Positions 7,853 to 17,043 of a stretch of 64,000 nt of DNA are shown here, piece by piece. This DNA comes from Caballeronia jiangsuensis (GTDB taxonomy: Bacteria; Pseudomonadota; Gammaproteobacteria; Burkholderiales; Burkholderiaceae): assembly GCA_000648925.1 (NCBI GenBank), contig JFHF01000016.1, positions 1 to 64,000 on the forward strand, read 5' to 3'. The notes beneath the pieces are model-generated. The model was not told where the DNA came from and searched no databases. It worked only from the letters and a program-made list of their open reading frames with translations. How positions within the stretch are numbered: the stretch's first letter is position 1; each line of letters begins with the position of its first letter. A program made the position numbers and the translations under genes.

Positions 7853-8770
7853 ATGCGCTTCAAGCTGCGGCAAATGGAGGTGTTTCGCGCGGTCATGCTG
7901 ACGGGCTCGATCAATGCAGCGTCGAAAATGCTGTATGTATCGCAACCGGCTGTCAGCAAGCTCGTCGCGCATACCGAGACCACGCTGGGACTGCGCCTCT
8001 TCGAGCGCGCGAAGGGCCGCCTGATCCCGACCGCCGAGGCGCAGGCGCTGTTTCGCGAAGTCGAACAGGTCTATCAGTCGGCGCTGCGCGTCGATGAATT
8101 CGCGCGGGCGCTCGCGCTCGGCCCGGCAAGCCTGCTGCGTATCGCGTGCAGTCCGTCGCTGGCGCCGGCCGTCGTCGCGCCGGCCATCGTCGAACTGAAA
8201 CGGCAGTTGCCGGGGCTCAGAGTCGACTGGCATACGACGCTCATGGCCGACATGCCGCTGGAAGTGCTGAGCAAGAGCGTCGAAGTGGCGGTGACCTCGC
8301 TGCCGATCGAACACGAGCATCTCGAAGTCGTGCCGTTCATGCGCGGGCGGATGGTATGCGTGCTGCCGCCGGACCATCCGTTCGCCGCGCGCGAGCGGAT
8401 CGCGCTCGCGGACCTGAAAGACGAACCGATGATTCTGTTCAGGCGCGACATTCCGTTCGGCACGATGATCGCGCGGGCGTGCCAGCAGGCCGATGTCGAA
8501 CTGACCTCGGCGGTCGACGTGACCCGCGCCGATCAGGCGCTCGCGCTCGTGCGCGGCGGCCTCGGGCTCGCCATCGTCGATGAATACGCGACCGGCGGGA
8601 TCGACTGCATCGTGCGGCCGCTCGTCGAAGATCTGGAGATGGTATCGACGTTCGTCTATTCGAAGTTCTCGCCGCCGTCGAGGAGCGCGATGGTGTTGAT
8701 GCAGGCCGTTTGGCGGCGCGCGGACGAACTGGGCCGGCGGATTGGCAACATGCCGGGCGAAACGAGTTGA
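7853..8770 (+). CDS. LysR-family transcriptional regulator (305 aa)
   Basis: N-terminal winged helix with the typical MEVFRAVMLTGSINAAS opening and recognition helix SQPAVSKLV, followed by a periplasmic-binding-like effector domain from about residue 90. GGAG lies upstream of the ATG. Divergent from the permease/SDR/isomerase/amidohydrolase operon, which it most likely activates in response to a pathway metabolite, and probably represses itself through the dyad at 7812-7824. Confidence 0.9.
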   Translation: MRFKLRQMEVFRAVMLTGSINAASKMLYVSQPAVSKLVAHTETTLGLRLFERAKGRLIPTAEAQALFREVEQVYQSALRVDEFARALALGPASLLRIACSPSLAPAVVAPAIVELKRQLPGLRVDWHTTLMADMPLEVLSKSVEVAVTSLPIEHEHLEVVPFMRGRMVCVLPPDHPFAARERIALADLKDEPMILFRRDIPFGTMIARACQQADVELTSAVDVTRADQALALVRGGLGLAIVDEYATGGIDCIVRPLVEDLEMVSTFVYSKFSPPSRSAMVLMQAVWRRADELGRRIGNMPGETS

Positions 8771-8868
8771 GCGGCACTGGTTTTGTGGCGCATCAGCGTT
8801 GTCGATTTACCCGCGAGCCGCTCGTCGTCTAGATGGACCGATCGAGTCCGTCGACATGGAGAACACAT

Positions 8869-9486
8869 ATGCGCAAGCTCATCGTTTCGGCTTTCATCAG
8901 TCTGGACGGCGTGATTCAGGCCCCCGGCGGGCCAACCGAAGATACCAGCGGCGAATTCCGTCTGGGTGGCTGGATCGTGCCTTATGCCGACGAAGCCATC
9001 GGCCAGCACGTGCAGAGCCTGCTCGCGCAGCCGTTCGATCTGCTGCTCGGGCGCCGTACTTACGACATCTTCGCGTCGCACTGGCCGCACGTTCCGGCCG
9101 ATTCGAAGAGCCGCGCCATCGCCGACGTGTTCAACCGTGTCGCCAAGCAAGTCGCCACGCATCGGCCCGATGGTCTCGACTGGCAGAACAGTCACGCGCT
9201 GCAAGGCGATCTCGCCGACGCGGTGCGCGCGCTCAAACAAGCGAACGGCGCCGATCTGCTGACGTTCGGAAGCGGCGACATGGTGCGCCAACTGCTCGCG
9301 GCCGGTCTCATCGACGAGCTTTGCCTTCTGATCTACCCCGTCATGCTGGGACGCGGCAAACGCATGTTCAGCGACGACGCGCAGGTGTCCGCCTTCACGC
9401 TTACGCATTCGACGCAGACGCCCGGCGGCGTGCTCATCACGCGCTATATCCGCGACGGCGAAGTGCGCACGGGCGCGTTCGAATAA
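8869..9486 (+). CDS. Dihydrofolate-reductase-like (RibD C-terminal) protein (205 aa)
   Basis: Matches the YyaP/YwjB branch of the DHFR/RibD fold: opening LIVSAFISLDGVIQ, then LLLGRRTYDIF, LLTFGSGDMVRQL and the closing IYPVMLGRGKRMF. These are NADPH-type reductase folds with mostly unknown substrates. The start at 8869 follows ATGGAGAA and gives the standard N-terminus; the 12-residue upstream extension is not conserved in the family. Stands alone between LysR and a membrane protein gene. Confidence 0.85.
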   Translation: MRKLIVSAFISLDGVIQAPGGPTEDTSGEFRLGGWIVPYADEAIGQHVQSLLAQPFDLLLGRRTYDIFASHWPHVPADSKSRAIADVFNRVAKQVATHRPDGLDWQNSHALQGDLADAVRALKQANGADLLTFGSGDMVRQLLAAGLIDELCLLIYPVMLGRGKRMFSDDAQVSAFTLTHSTQTPGGVLITRYIRDGEVRTGAFE

Positions 9487-9553
9487 GGCACCCGCTGAAC
9501 CAAACCCGCTTGTGCTTAAATGTGCTTTCCGTTCAGCCACGGAGCACGTCCCG

Positions 9554-10336
9554 ATGACGAGTACCTGGTTGCATAACCTTCCGTTATGGGAAATGACGCT
9601 CGTCGTTTTCGGCGTGGTCGGCATCGCGGGAGCGGCGATTCATTTCGTGGCCGGCCGGCTTGCCGCAAGCGCGCATCGGCGATCGTTCATCGCGCTTTCT
9701 CCCGGCCTGCTTTCGCCGATCGGCGTCATCTTCGGCCTGCTCATCGCGTTCACCGCCGCGCAAGTCTGGAACGATACGTCGCAGGCCAACGCCGCGGTCG
9801 ATACGGAAGCGGGCGCGCTTCGGTCCGTCGTCGTTCTGTCCGCGGTTTTCCCGGAAGACGCGCAAGCGCAACTGCGCAAACTGGTGCGCGAGTACATCGA
9901 ATACACGGCGACGACCGAATGGACGTCGATGTCGCAAGGCGCGGTCACGCTGAAGATCAGCCCGCCCACGCTGAACCGCGCGATGCAGTTCGCGCTCTCG
10001 TTGCCGGCGAACACGCCCGGACAACAGACTGCGCAGCACCAGGTGGCGGTGTCTCTCGAACAGGCGCTCGAAGCCCGTCGGCAGCGCATTCTGGTGAGCC
10101 GCTCCGAGGTCAGCGGCATCAAGTGGCTGTGCCTGAGTTTTCTGGCCGCCTGCCTCGTCTTCGCCATCGCGCTGATTCATGGCGAAAACCGGCTGACGTC
10201 CGCCATCGCGATCGGCTTGTTTTGCGCGTGCCTCGCGACCACCGTGTTGCTGATCCTTTCGCACGATCGGCCGTTCTCGGGCGCGATCGCCGTGTCGCCC
10301 GAACCGCTGTTGCAGGTCATCCCCGAGGATCGATGA
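9554..10336 (+). CDS. DUF4239 (bestrophin-like) membrane protein (260 aa)
   Basis: Two hydrophobic segments near the N-terminus (about residues 10-32 and 50-70), a soluble middle with the SQANAAVDTEAGALRSVV helix, and two C-terminal segments (about 185-235). This order fits DUF4239, a family distantly compared with bestrophin channels. Function not established. Start at the ATG 9554 rather than 9512, since the extra 14 residues precede the first membrane helix without similarity. Single gene; no obvious partner. Confidence 0.72.
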   Translation: MTSTWLHNLPLWEMTLVVFGVVGIAGAAIHFVAGRLAASAHRRSFIALSPGLLSPIGVIFGLLIAFTAAQVWNDTSQANAAVDTEAGALRSVVVLSAVFPEDAQAQLRKLVREYIEYTATTEWTSMSQGAVTLKISPPTLNRAMQFALSLPANTPGQQTAQHQVAVSLEQALEARRQRILVSRSEVSGIKWLCLSFLAACLVFAIALIHGENRLTSAIAIGLFCACLATTVLLILSHDRPFSGAIAVSPEPLLQVIPEDR

Positions 10337-10379
10337 TTCCGTCGGCATCTTTCGCACGCCCGTTCGATCGACTATTTAC

Positions 10380-10408
10380 TTGACATCTAAACTATCTAAA
10401 CCTAAATT
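10380..10408 (+). promoter_or_regulatory. Sigma-70 promoter with tandem 9-bp repeats
   Basis: TTGACA (10380-10385), a 17-bp spacer, then TAAATT (10403-10408). The spacer holds two head-to-tail copies of ATCTAAAC at 10385-10392 and 10394-10401. This is the promoter for the eight-gene aminobenzoyl-CoA operon. A repressor sitting on the repeats would block polymerase; the MarR protein at 13588 is the natural candidate. Confidence 0.65.
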
Positions 10409-10442
10409 ATCGATGTGAGAAGACAACGGTCGGAGAGCGAGC

Positions 10443-12827
10443 ATGCGCATCGTCTGCATTGGCGGAGGCCCGGCGGGCCTGTATTTCGGGCTTTTGATGA
10501 AGCACCGCCACCCTGGCTACGACATCACCATCGTCGAGCGCAACCGGCCGTATGACACGTTCGGCTGGGGCGTCGTGTTCTCGGACCAGACGCTCGGCAA
10601 CCTGCGCGCGGCGGACCCGCAAAGCGCCGACGCCATCCTCGATGCCTTCAATCACTGGGACGACATCGAAGTGCATATCGGCGGCCGCACGATCCGCTCA
10701 TCGGGTCATGGCTTCTGCGGCATCGGCCGCAAACGTCTGCTCAACATCCTGCAAGCGCGTTGCGAAGAACTCGGCGTGAAGCTCGTCTTCGAAACGCATG
10801 TCGTGAACGACGACGACTACGACGCCGACCTCATCATCGCAAGCGACGGCGCGAACAGCGCGGTCCGGCAGAAATACGCGGCGACCTATCAGCCCGACAT
10901 CGATATGCGCGATTGCCGCTTCGTGTGGCTCGGCACGAACAAGTGCTTCGAAGCCTTCACGTTCGCATTCGAAAAGACCGAATGGGGCTGGTTCCAGGCG
11001 CATGCCTATCGTTTCGACGACAACACATCGACGTTCATCGTCGAAGCGCCCGAGCGCGTATGGCGCGCGGCCGGCCTCGCCGACATGAGCAAGGAAGACG
11101 GCATCGCGTTCTGCGAGAAGCTTTTCGCAAAGTATCTCGACGGTCACGCCCTGATGTCGAACGCCACGCATTTGCGCGGCTCGGCGCAATGGATTCGCTT
11201 CCCGCGCGTCGTGAATCGCGAATGGGTGCACTGGCGCGATGGCGCGAACGGCACGCGCACACCCGTCGTGCTGATGGGCGATGCGGCGCATACCGCGCAT
11301 TTCTCGATCGGTTCCGGCACGAAGCTCGCGCTCGAAGATGCGATCGAACTCGCGAACAGCATCGATACCGCATTTGCAAAACAGAACGGCGATCTCGAAG
11401 GCGCGCTCGCGCATTACACGCAGGTGCGCAGCGTCGATGTGCTGCGCATCCAGAACGCCGCGCGCAATTCGACGGAATGGTTCGAGCATGTGGACCGTTA
11501 CGCGGACTTCGAACCGGAGCAGTTCGCGTATTCGCTGCTCACGCGCTCGCAGCGCATCTCGCATGAAAATCTGCGCGAACGCGATGCGCGCTATCTCGCC
11601 TCGTTCGAAGACTGGCTCGCCGCGCGTGCGGGCGTCGAGCGCACTGCACAGCAACGTTCCGTGCCGCCGATGTTCACGCCGTTCAAGCTGCGCGGCGTCA
11701 CGCTGAAAAACCGCGTGGTCGTATCGCCGATGGCGCAGTATTCCGCCGTCGATGGCGTCGCGGGCGACTATCACCTGATGCATCTCGGCGCGCGCGCGAT
11801 GGGCGGCGCCGCGCTCGTGATGACGGAGATGACGTGCGTGTCGCCCGAAGCGCGCATCACGCCGGGATGCCCCGGCATGTATGCGCCGGAGCATCTTGCC
11901 GCGTGGACGCGCATCGTCGATTTCGTGCACGCGCAATCGGATGCGAAGATCGGCATGCAGATCGGACATGCGGGCGCGAAGGCATCGACGCGCGTGAGCT
12001 GGGAAGGCATCGATCAGCCGCTCGACGATGGCAACTGGCCGCTCGTGTCCGCTTCGCCGCAACAGTATCTGCAAGGCGTGAGCCAATGGTCGCGCGAGGC
12101 GTCGCATGAAGAACTGCGCGAGATCGAAGCGCAATTCGTGCGCGCCACCGAGATGGCGGCGCTTGCGGGCTTCGACTGGCTCGAATTGCACTGCGCGCAC
12201 GGCTATTTCCTGTCGAGCTTTCTCTCGCCGCTGACGAATCAGCGCACCGACCAATACGGCGGCTCGCTCGACAATCGTCTGCGCTATCCGCTCGAAGTAT
12301 TCGCAGCGATGCGCGCGGCATGGCCGCAAGACAAGCCGATGTCCGTTCGCATCTCCGCGCACGACTGGGTCGATGGCGGCACGACGCCCGACGATGCGGT
12401 CGAGATCGCACGCGCGTTCAAGGCGGCGGGCGCGGACATGATCGACGTGTCGTCGGGACAGGTCAGCAAGCAGGAAAAGCCCGTGTACGGCCGCATGTTC
12501 CAGACGCCGTTCGCCGATCGCATCCGCAACGAAGCGGGCATTGCGACGATCGCCGTCGGTGCGATATCGGAAGCGGATCACGTGAACAGCATCATCGCGG
12601 CGGGACGCGCGGATCTCTGCGCGGTGGCGCGTCCGCATCTCGCGAATCCATCGTGGACATTGAACGAAGCCGCGAAGATCGGTTACTTCGATATCGCATG
12701 GCCGAAGCAGTATGCCGCCGCCAAGTCGCAACTCGAACGCAATCTGGAACGCGAGCGCGCGCTCGCCGCCGACAACGCGCGCCTCACGCCGCAAGAACGC
12801 GCGCAACGCGCCGAAGGAACGGTCTGA
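10443..12827 (+). CDS. 2-aminobenzoyl-CoA monooxygenase/reductase-like fusion protein (794 aa)
   Basis: Two fused flavoenzymes. Residues 1 to about 390 are an FAD monooxygenase of the PHBH type ([10 protein letters not shown] at 7-16, [18 protein letters not shown] near 275-290). From about residue 410 an Old Yellow Enzyme-type FMN reductase follows ([39 protein letters not shown]). This fusion is known from 2-aminobenzoyl-CoA monooxygenase/reductase of the aerobic anthranilate pathway and is also annotated as salicylyl-CoA 5-hydroxylase/oxidoreductase. The enzyme hydroxylates and then dearomatises the CoA-bound ring. The downstream CoA ligase, ACAD, crotonase, SDR and RidA support the 2-aminobenzoyl-CoA reading. 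Confidence 0.87.
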   Translation: MRIVCIGGGPAGLYFGLLMKHRHPGYDITIVERNRPYDTFGWGVVFSDQTLGNLRAADPQSADAILDAFNHWDDIEVHIGGRTIRSSGHGFCGIGRKRLLNILQARCEELGVKLVFETHVVNDDDYDADLIIASDGANSAVRQKYAATYQPDIDMRDCRFVWLGTNKCFEAFTFAFEKTEWGWFQAHAYRFDDNTSTFIVEAPERVWRAAGLADMSKEDGIAFCEKLFAKYLDGHALMSNATHLRGSAQWIRFPRVVNREWVHWRDGANGTRTPVVLMGDAAHTAHFSIGSGTKLALEDAIELANSIDTAFAKQNGDLEGALAHYTQVRSVDVLRIQNAARNSTEWFEHVDRYADFEPEQFAYSLLTRSQRISHENLRERDARYLASFEDWLAARAGVERTAQQRSVPPMFTPFKLRGVTLKNRVVVSPMAQYSAVDGVAGDYHLMHLGARAMGGAALVMTEMTCVSPEARITPGCPGMYAPEHLAAWTRIVDFVHAQSDAKIGMQIGHAGAKASTRVSWEGIDQPLDDGNWPLVSASPQQYLQGVSQWSREASHEELREIEAQFVRATEMAALAGFDWLELHCAHGYFLSSFLSPLTNQRTDQYGGSLDNRLRYPLEVFAAMRAAWPQDKPMSVRISAHDWVDGGTTPDDAVEIARAFKAAGADMIDVSSGQVSKQEKPVYGRMFQTPFADRIRNEAGIATIAVGAISEADHVNSIIAAGRADLCAVARPHLANPSWTLNEAAKIGYFDIAWPKQYAAAKSQLERNLERERALAADNARLTPQERAQRAEGTV

Positions 12828-12829
12828 TC

Positions 12830-13591
12830 ATGACAGCTCTCGCCGATAAACACGCGGTCATCACGGGCGGCGGCAGCGGCATCGGTGCATCGTGCGCCCA
12901 GGCGCTCGCAAAGGCGGGCGCGCGCATCACGCTGATGGGCCGCGATCTCGCGCGCCTCGAAACGCAGCGCGACGCGATGCGCGCTCATGGCGATGTCGCG
13001 TGCGTGAGCGTCGATGTCACGAATGAAGCCGCCGTCGAAGAAGCGTTCTCGCGCGTCGGTGCCGTCGATATCCTCGTCAACAACGCGGGCCATGCGCAAG
13101 CCGCGCCCTTCACGCATACCGACGCCGCGCTCTGGCAACGCATGATCGACGTGAATCTCACGGGCGTGTTCCTCTGCACGCGCGCCGTGCTGCCCTCGAT
13201 GCTCGAACGCGGCTATGGGCGCATCGTGAATGTCGCGAGCACGGCGGGGCAAGTCGGCTATGCGTATGTCGCCGCGTATTGCGCGGCGAAGCACGGCGTC
13301 ATCGGTCTCACGCGCGCGCTCGCGCTCGAAGTCGCGACGAAAGGCGTGACCGTCAACGCAGTGTGCCCCGGCTACACCGAAACCGAACTGCTGCGCGCGT
13401 CGCTCGATCAGATCATGTCGAAGACCTCGCGCAGCGAACAGGACGCACGCGATGCCCTCGTGCGCCACAACCCGCAACGCCGCTTCGTGCAGCCGGAAGA
13501 AGTCGCCAACGCCGTGCTATGGCTTTGCGCGCCCGGTTCCGACGCGATGAACGGCCAGTCCATTTCCGTATCAGGTGGAGAAGTCACGTGA
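12830..13591 (+). CDS. Short-chain dehydrogenase, beta-oxidation-like step (253 aa)
   Basis: Classical SDR with TGGGSGIG, NNAG, catalytic Ser in NVASTAG and YCAAK; C-terminal SVSGGEVT. Starts two bases after the fusion-protein stop and overlaps the MarR start by GTGA. In this operon it probably oxidises a hydroxyacyl-CoA derived from the dearomatised ring, parallel to 3-hydroxyacyl-CoA dehydrogenase (inference from context). Confidence 0.87.
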   Translation: MTALADKHAVITGGGSGIGASCAQALAKAGARITLMGRDLARLETQRDAMRAHGDVACVSVDVTNEAAVEEAFSRVGAVDILVNNAGHAQAAPFTHTDAALWQRMIDVNLTGVFLCTRAVLPSMLERGYGRIVNVASTAGQVGYAYVAAYCAAKHGVIGLTRALALEVATKGVTVNAVCPGYTETELLRASLDQIMSKTSRSEQDARDALVRHNPQRRFVQPEEVANAVLWLCAPGSDAMNGQSISVSGGEVT

Positions 13592-14148
13592 CCCACGCCG
13601 CACGCAACAAGAAAGCAACCGCCGCGACGGAGCCGAAAACGCCGCGCAAGGGCATCGAGAAGCCGGCGGAAAACGTCGTCGATCTGGAAATGAGTAAGGG
13701 CGCCGACAGCCACATGGGACTGCGCCTGTGGCTGCGCATGCTCACGACCACGAACCTCGTGCAAGCCGAATTGCGCAAGCGCCTGCGCACGGAGTTCGAT
13801 ACGACCTTGCCGCGCTTCGATCTGATGGCGCAGCTCGAACGTCATCCGGAAGGGCTGAAGATGACCGAGCTATCGCGCCGCATGATGGTCACCGGCGGCA
13901 ACGTGACAGGCATCACGGATCAGCTCGAAAAGGAAGGGCTCGTCTCGCGCTATACCGATCCGAACGATCGCCGTTCGACCAGCGTGCGCCTCACGCCGCA
14001 AGGCCGAACCGCATTCGACAAGATGGCGACCGCGCACGAGCAATGGGTCGTCGAAATGTTCGGCGGCCTCGAACTGAACGAGAAATCGCAGACGCATCAG
14101 CGGCTCGGCAAGCTCAAGCAGCATCTGATGAATACGCTAAAGGACTGA
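13588..14148 (+). CDS. MarR-family regulator (186 aa)
   Basis: A basic, low-complexity N-terminal extension of about 40 residues precedes a MarR winged helix: [30 protein letters not shown] followed by the wing D-x-N-D-R-R. I use the GTG at 13588, which overlaps the SDR stop and follows GGTGGAG. It is embedded inside the operon it likely represses. MarR relatives in CoA-dependent aromatic pathways (for example BadR, HcaR types) are released by the aryl-CoA substrate, so the same is plausible here. Confidence 0.88.
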   Translation: MTHAARNKKATAATEPKTPRKGIEKPAENVVDLEMSKGADSHMGLRLWLRMLTTTNLVQAELRKRLRTEFDTTLPRFDLMAQLERHPEGLKMTELSRRMMVTGGNVTGITDQLEKEGLVSRYTDPNDRRSTSVRLTPQGRTAFDKMATAHEQWVVEMFGGLELNEKSQTHQRLGKLKQHLMNTLKD

Positions 14149-14159
14149 AGGAGACAGCG

Positions 14160-15011
14160 ATGACCTCATCCGCCGCCGACGCGCTTCTCGCCGGCAACCG
14201 CACCACGCTCGCGGACTATCGCGCGACGCACTTCGGCTGGTCCGTGACCAACGGCGTCGCGACCATCATGCTGAACCGCCCCGAGCGCAAGAACCCGCTG
14301 ACGTTCGAATCGTATGCGGAGTTGCGCGACCTGTTTCGCCAGCTCGCCTATGCGACCGACGTGAAGGCCGTCGTGATTCACGGTGCGGGCGATAACTTCT
14401 GTTCCGGCGGCGACGTGCATGAGATCATCGCGCCGCTCATCGATCTGCCGATGCCCGAGTTGCTGCTCTTCACGCGCATGACCGGCGATCTCGTCAAGGC
14501 GATACGTCATTGCCCGCAGCCGGTCGTCGCTGCCGTCGATGGCGTCTGCGCGGGCGCGGGCGCGATCCTCGCGATGGCGTCCGACATGCGCCTCGGCACC
14601 GCGCGCAGCAAGCTCGCGTTCCTGTTCGCACGCGTCGGCCTCGCCGGTTGCGACATGGGCGCGTGCTCGATCCTGCCGCGCATCATCGGCCAGGGACGCG
14701 CGGCCGAACTGCTCTACACGGGCCGTTCCGCGAGCGGCGACGAAGGCTATCAATGGGGCTTCTACAACCGGCTCTGCACGCCCGAAACCCTGCTCGACGA
14801 AGCCACGAAGCTCGCCTCCGAACTCGTCGCGGGCCCGACCTTCGCGCATGGCATCACGAAGAAGATGCTGCATCAGGAATGGAGCATGAGCATCGATGAA
14901 GCGATCGAATCGGAAGCGCAGGCGCAGGCCATCTGCATGAGCACGCGCGATTTCGAACGCGCCTATCGCGCATTCGCCGCGAAGACGCGGCCCGTGTTCG
15001 AAGGAGACTGA
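14160..15011 (+). CDS. Crotonase-fold enoyl-CoA hydratase/isomerase family protein (283 aa)
   Basis: Crotonase fold with oxyanion-hole segments CSGGD (81-85) and CAGAGA (130-135). Both glutamates used by true hydratases appear replaced: the position in GGGxEL is Ile136 and the second falls near Phe156. An Asp (165) in AGCDMGA is a possible alternative catalytic residue. It therefore may perform hydrolysis, ring opening or isomerisation rather than simple hydration (inference). Sits 11 bp after marR and abuts the ACAD gene directly. Confidence 0.83.
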   Translation: MTSSAADALLAGNRTTLADYRATHFGWSVTNGVATIMLNRPERKNPLTFESYAELRDLFRQLAYATDVKAVVIHGAGDNFCSGGDVHEIIAPLIDLPMPELLLFTRMTGDLVKAIRHCPQPVVAAVDGVCAGAGAILAMASDMRLGTARSKLAFLFARVGLAGCDMGACSILPRIIGQGRAAELLYTGRSASGDEGYQWGFYNRLCTPETLLDEATKLASELVAGPTFAHGITKKMLHQEWSMSIDEAIESEAQAQAICMSTRDFERAYRAFAAKTRPVFEGD

Positions 15012-16193
15012 ATGATCGCCGATCTGCACGGCGCGCTCGCGTGGCCCTTCTTCGATGAACGCCATCGCGAACTCGCGCGCAATCTCGATGCATGGGCAAA
15101 CGCGCATCTGAAGCACGTCGATCACGCCGATACCGACGCGGCCTGCAAGCGCCTCGTGCGTATGCTGGGCGATGCGGGCTGGCTCAGGCATTGCATCGGC
15201 GGGACGCAATACGGCGCATCGAACGATACGATCGATACACGCGCCGTGTGCCTGCTGCGCGAAACGCTCGCGAAGCACGACGGCCTCGCGGACTTCGCCT
15301 TCGCGATGCAGGGGCTCGGCTCCGGCGCGATCTCGCTCGCGGGCACCGACGAACAGAAGGCGCGCTATCTGCCGCGCGTCGCGAACGGCACGGCGCTGGC
15401 CGCGTTTGCATTGTCCGAGCCGGAAGCGGGTTCGGACGTCGCGGCGATGTCGCTCGATGCGCGCGTCGATGGCGACAGTTACGTGCTGAACGGCGACAAG
15501 ACCTGGATCTCGAACGGCGGCATCGCGGATTTCTATGTCGTGTTTGCGCGCACCGGCGAAGCGCCGGGCGCTCGCGGCATCAGCGCGTTTATCGTCGATG
15601 CTGATACGCCGGGATTGCAGATCGCGGAACGCATCGACGTGATCGCGCCGCATCCGCTCGCACGCCTGCATTTCGATAACGCGCGCGTGCCGCGCAGCCA
15701 GATGCTCGGCGCGCCGGGCGAAGGCTTCAAGATCGCGATGCGCACGCTCGATATCTTCCGCACGTCCGTTGCGGCGGCGTCGCTGGGCTTCGCACGCCGC
15801 GCGATGCAGGAAGGCCTCGATCGCGCGGCGTCGCGCAAGATGTTCGGCCAGACGCTCGGCGATTTTCAACTGACGCAGGCCAAGCTCGCGCAGATGGCAT
15901 TGACCATCGACACGAGCGCGCTGCTCGTCTATCGCGCCGCGTGGCTGCGCGATCAGGGCGAAAGCGTCACGCGCGAAGCGGCGATGGCGAAGTGGCACGC
16001 GAGCGAAGGCGCGCAACAGGTGATCGATGCCGCCGTGCAGTTGTGGGGCGGCCTCGGCGTGACACGCGGCGTGGCGGTCGAATCGCTGTATCGCGAGATT
16101 CGCGCGCTGCGCATCTATGAGGGCGCGACGGAAGTGCAGCAACTGATCGTCGGACGCGACTTGCTGAAAGCGCATGGAGAACGTCAACGATGA
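15012..16193 (+). CDS. Acyl-CoA dehydrogenase family protein (393 aa)
   Basis: Standard-length [17 protein letters not shown] (FAD/substrate contact), [12 protein letters not shown], and the C-terminal [18 protein letters not shown] that carries the catalytic Glu in the E-G-x-T/S context. Starts at the base after the previous stop and overlaps the thioesterase start (ATGA). Probably introduces or removes a double bond in the alicyclic CoA ester made by the fusion enzyme (inference). Confidence 0.9.
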   Translation: MIADLHGALAWPFFDERHRELARNLDAWANAHLKHVDHADTDAACKRLVRMLGDAGWLRHCIGGTQYGASNDTIDTRAVCLLRETLAKHDGLADFAFAMQGLGSGAISLAGTDEQKARYLPRVANGTALAAFALSEPEAGSDVAAMSLDARVDGDSYVLNGDKTWISNGGIADFYVVFARTGEAPGARGISAFIVDADTPGLQIAERIDVIAPHPLARLHFDNARVPRSQMLGAPGEGFKIAMRTLDIFRTSVAAASLGFARRAMQEGLDRAASRKMFGQTLGDFQLTQAKLAQMALTIDTSALLVYRAAWLRDQGESVTREAAMAKWHASEGAQQVIDAAVQLWGGLGVTRGVAVESLYREIRALRIYEGATEVQQLIVGRDLLKAHGERQR

Positions 16194-16639
16194 CACGCAC
16201 CTTCGACATGCCGATGCGCATCCGCTTCGCGCATTGCGATCCTGCGGGCATCGTCTATTTCCCGCAATACCTCGTGATGACGAACGCGCTCGTCGAGGAC
16301 TGGTTCAACGATGCGCTCGGTATCGACTATGCGCGGATGATCTCCGCGCGCCGCGTCGGGCTGCCCATCGTCAAGCTCAATTGCGAGTTCTCGCGGCCGA
16401 GCCGCATGGGTGAGACGGTGACGCTCACGCTTGCCGTCGATTCCGTCGGACAGCGCTCGATTCGTATCGATATCGTCTGTCATTGCGAGGGCGAAGTGCG
16501 CTTTCGCGCAAAGCAGGTCCTGGTCACGACATCGCTCGACGATGGCCGCTCGATCGACATTCCCGGCGATATCGCTCGCGCCATCGAACATTTCGCGCCG
16601 GGCACGAGCCGCGCATTGAACGAGGAGACACGCTCATGA
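16190..16639 (+). CDS. 4-hydroxybenzoyl-CoA-type thioesterase (149 aa)
   Basis: Hotdog fold. [16 protein letters not shown] contains the catalytic Asp17, at the same position and in almost the same motif as the Pseudomonas 4-hydroxybenzoyl-CoA thioesterase. Likely releases CoA from dead-end aryl-CoA esters or from a pathway product. Overlaps both neighbours by four bases (ATGA). Confidence 0.87.
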   Translation: MTRTFDMPMRIRFAHCDPAGIVYFPQYLVMTNALVEDWFNDALGIDYARMISARRVGLPIVKLNCEFSRPSRMGETVTLTLAVDSVGQRSIRIDIVCHCEGEVRFRAKQVLVTTSLDDGRSIDIPGDIARAIEHFAPGTSRALNEETRS

Positions 16640-17031
16640 AAAAGACCCTTCTGCCTTCGGGCTGGATCAAGCCGCGCGGCTACGCAAACGGCGTCGCGGC
16701 GCGCGGCACGCAGGTGTATATCGCCGGGCAGATCGGCTGGGACGAAGAGGCGCGCTTCGTCAGCCGCGAGTTCGGCGCGCAGGCCACTCAGGCGCTACGC
16801 AATGTCGTGGCCATTCTGCGCGAGGCGGGCGGCCAGCCCGAGCATCTCGTGCGCATGACGTGGTACGTGACCGACAAGCGCGCGTATCTCGCGGCGGCGA
16901 AGGAAATCGGCGCGGCGTTTCGCGAGCTGATCGGCGACTACGACATCGCGATGAGCGCGGTGCAGGTCGTCGCGCTCATCGAAGACGACGCGCTGGTGGA
17001 AATCGAAGCCACGGCTGTCATCCCCGACTAA
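16636..17031 (+). CDS. RidA (YjgF/YER057c/UK114) family protein (131 aa)
   Basis: Short trimeric RidA fold: GYANGVAARGTQVYIAGQIGWD at the front, RNVVAILREAGGQPEHLVRMTWYVTD, and the closing VVALIEDDALVEIEATAVI. The conserved Arg that holds the substrate carboxylate in classical RidA is not obvious, so this may be one of the Rid1-7 subfamilies. RidA proteins hydrolyse enamines and imines to ketones plus ammonia. In an aminobenzoyl-CoA operon, the ring amino group becomes an enamine after dearomatisation, so deamination by this protein is a sensible inferred role. Confidence 0.87.
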   Translation: MKKTLLPSGWIKPRGYANGVAARGTQVYIAGQIGWDEEARFVSREFGAQATQALRNVVAILREAGGQPEHLVRMTWYVTDKRAYLAAAKEIGAAFRELIGDYDIAMSAVQVVALIEDDALVEIEATAVIPD

Positions 17032-17043
17032 GCGGAGAGCACG

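Noticed and set aside
5582..8377. Continuous 931-codon open frame on the minus strand
   Set aside because: Only the SDR at 5582-6322 is real; the rest runs out of frame through the MFS permease gene and reads as Arg/His-rich nonsense typical of high-G+C shadow frames.
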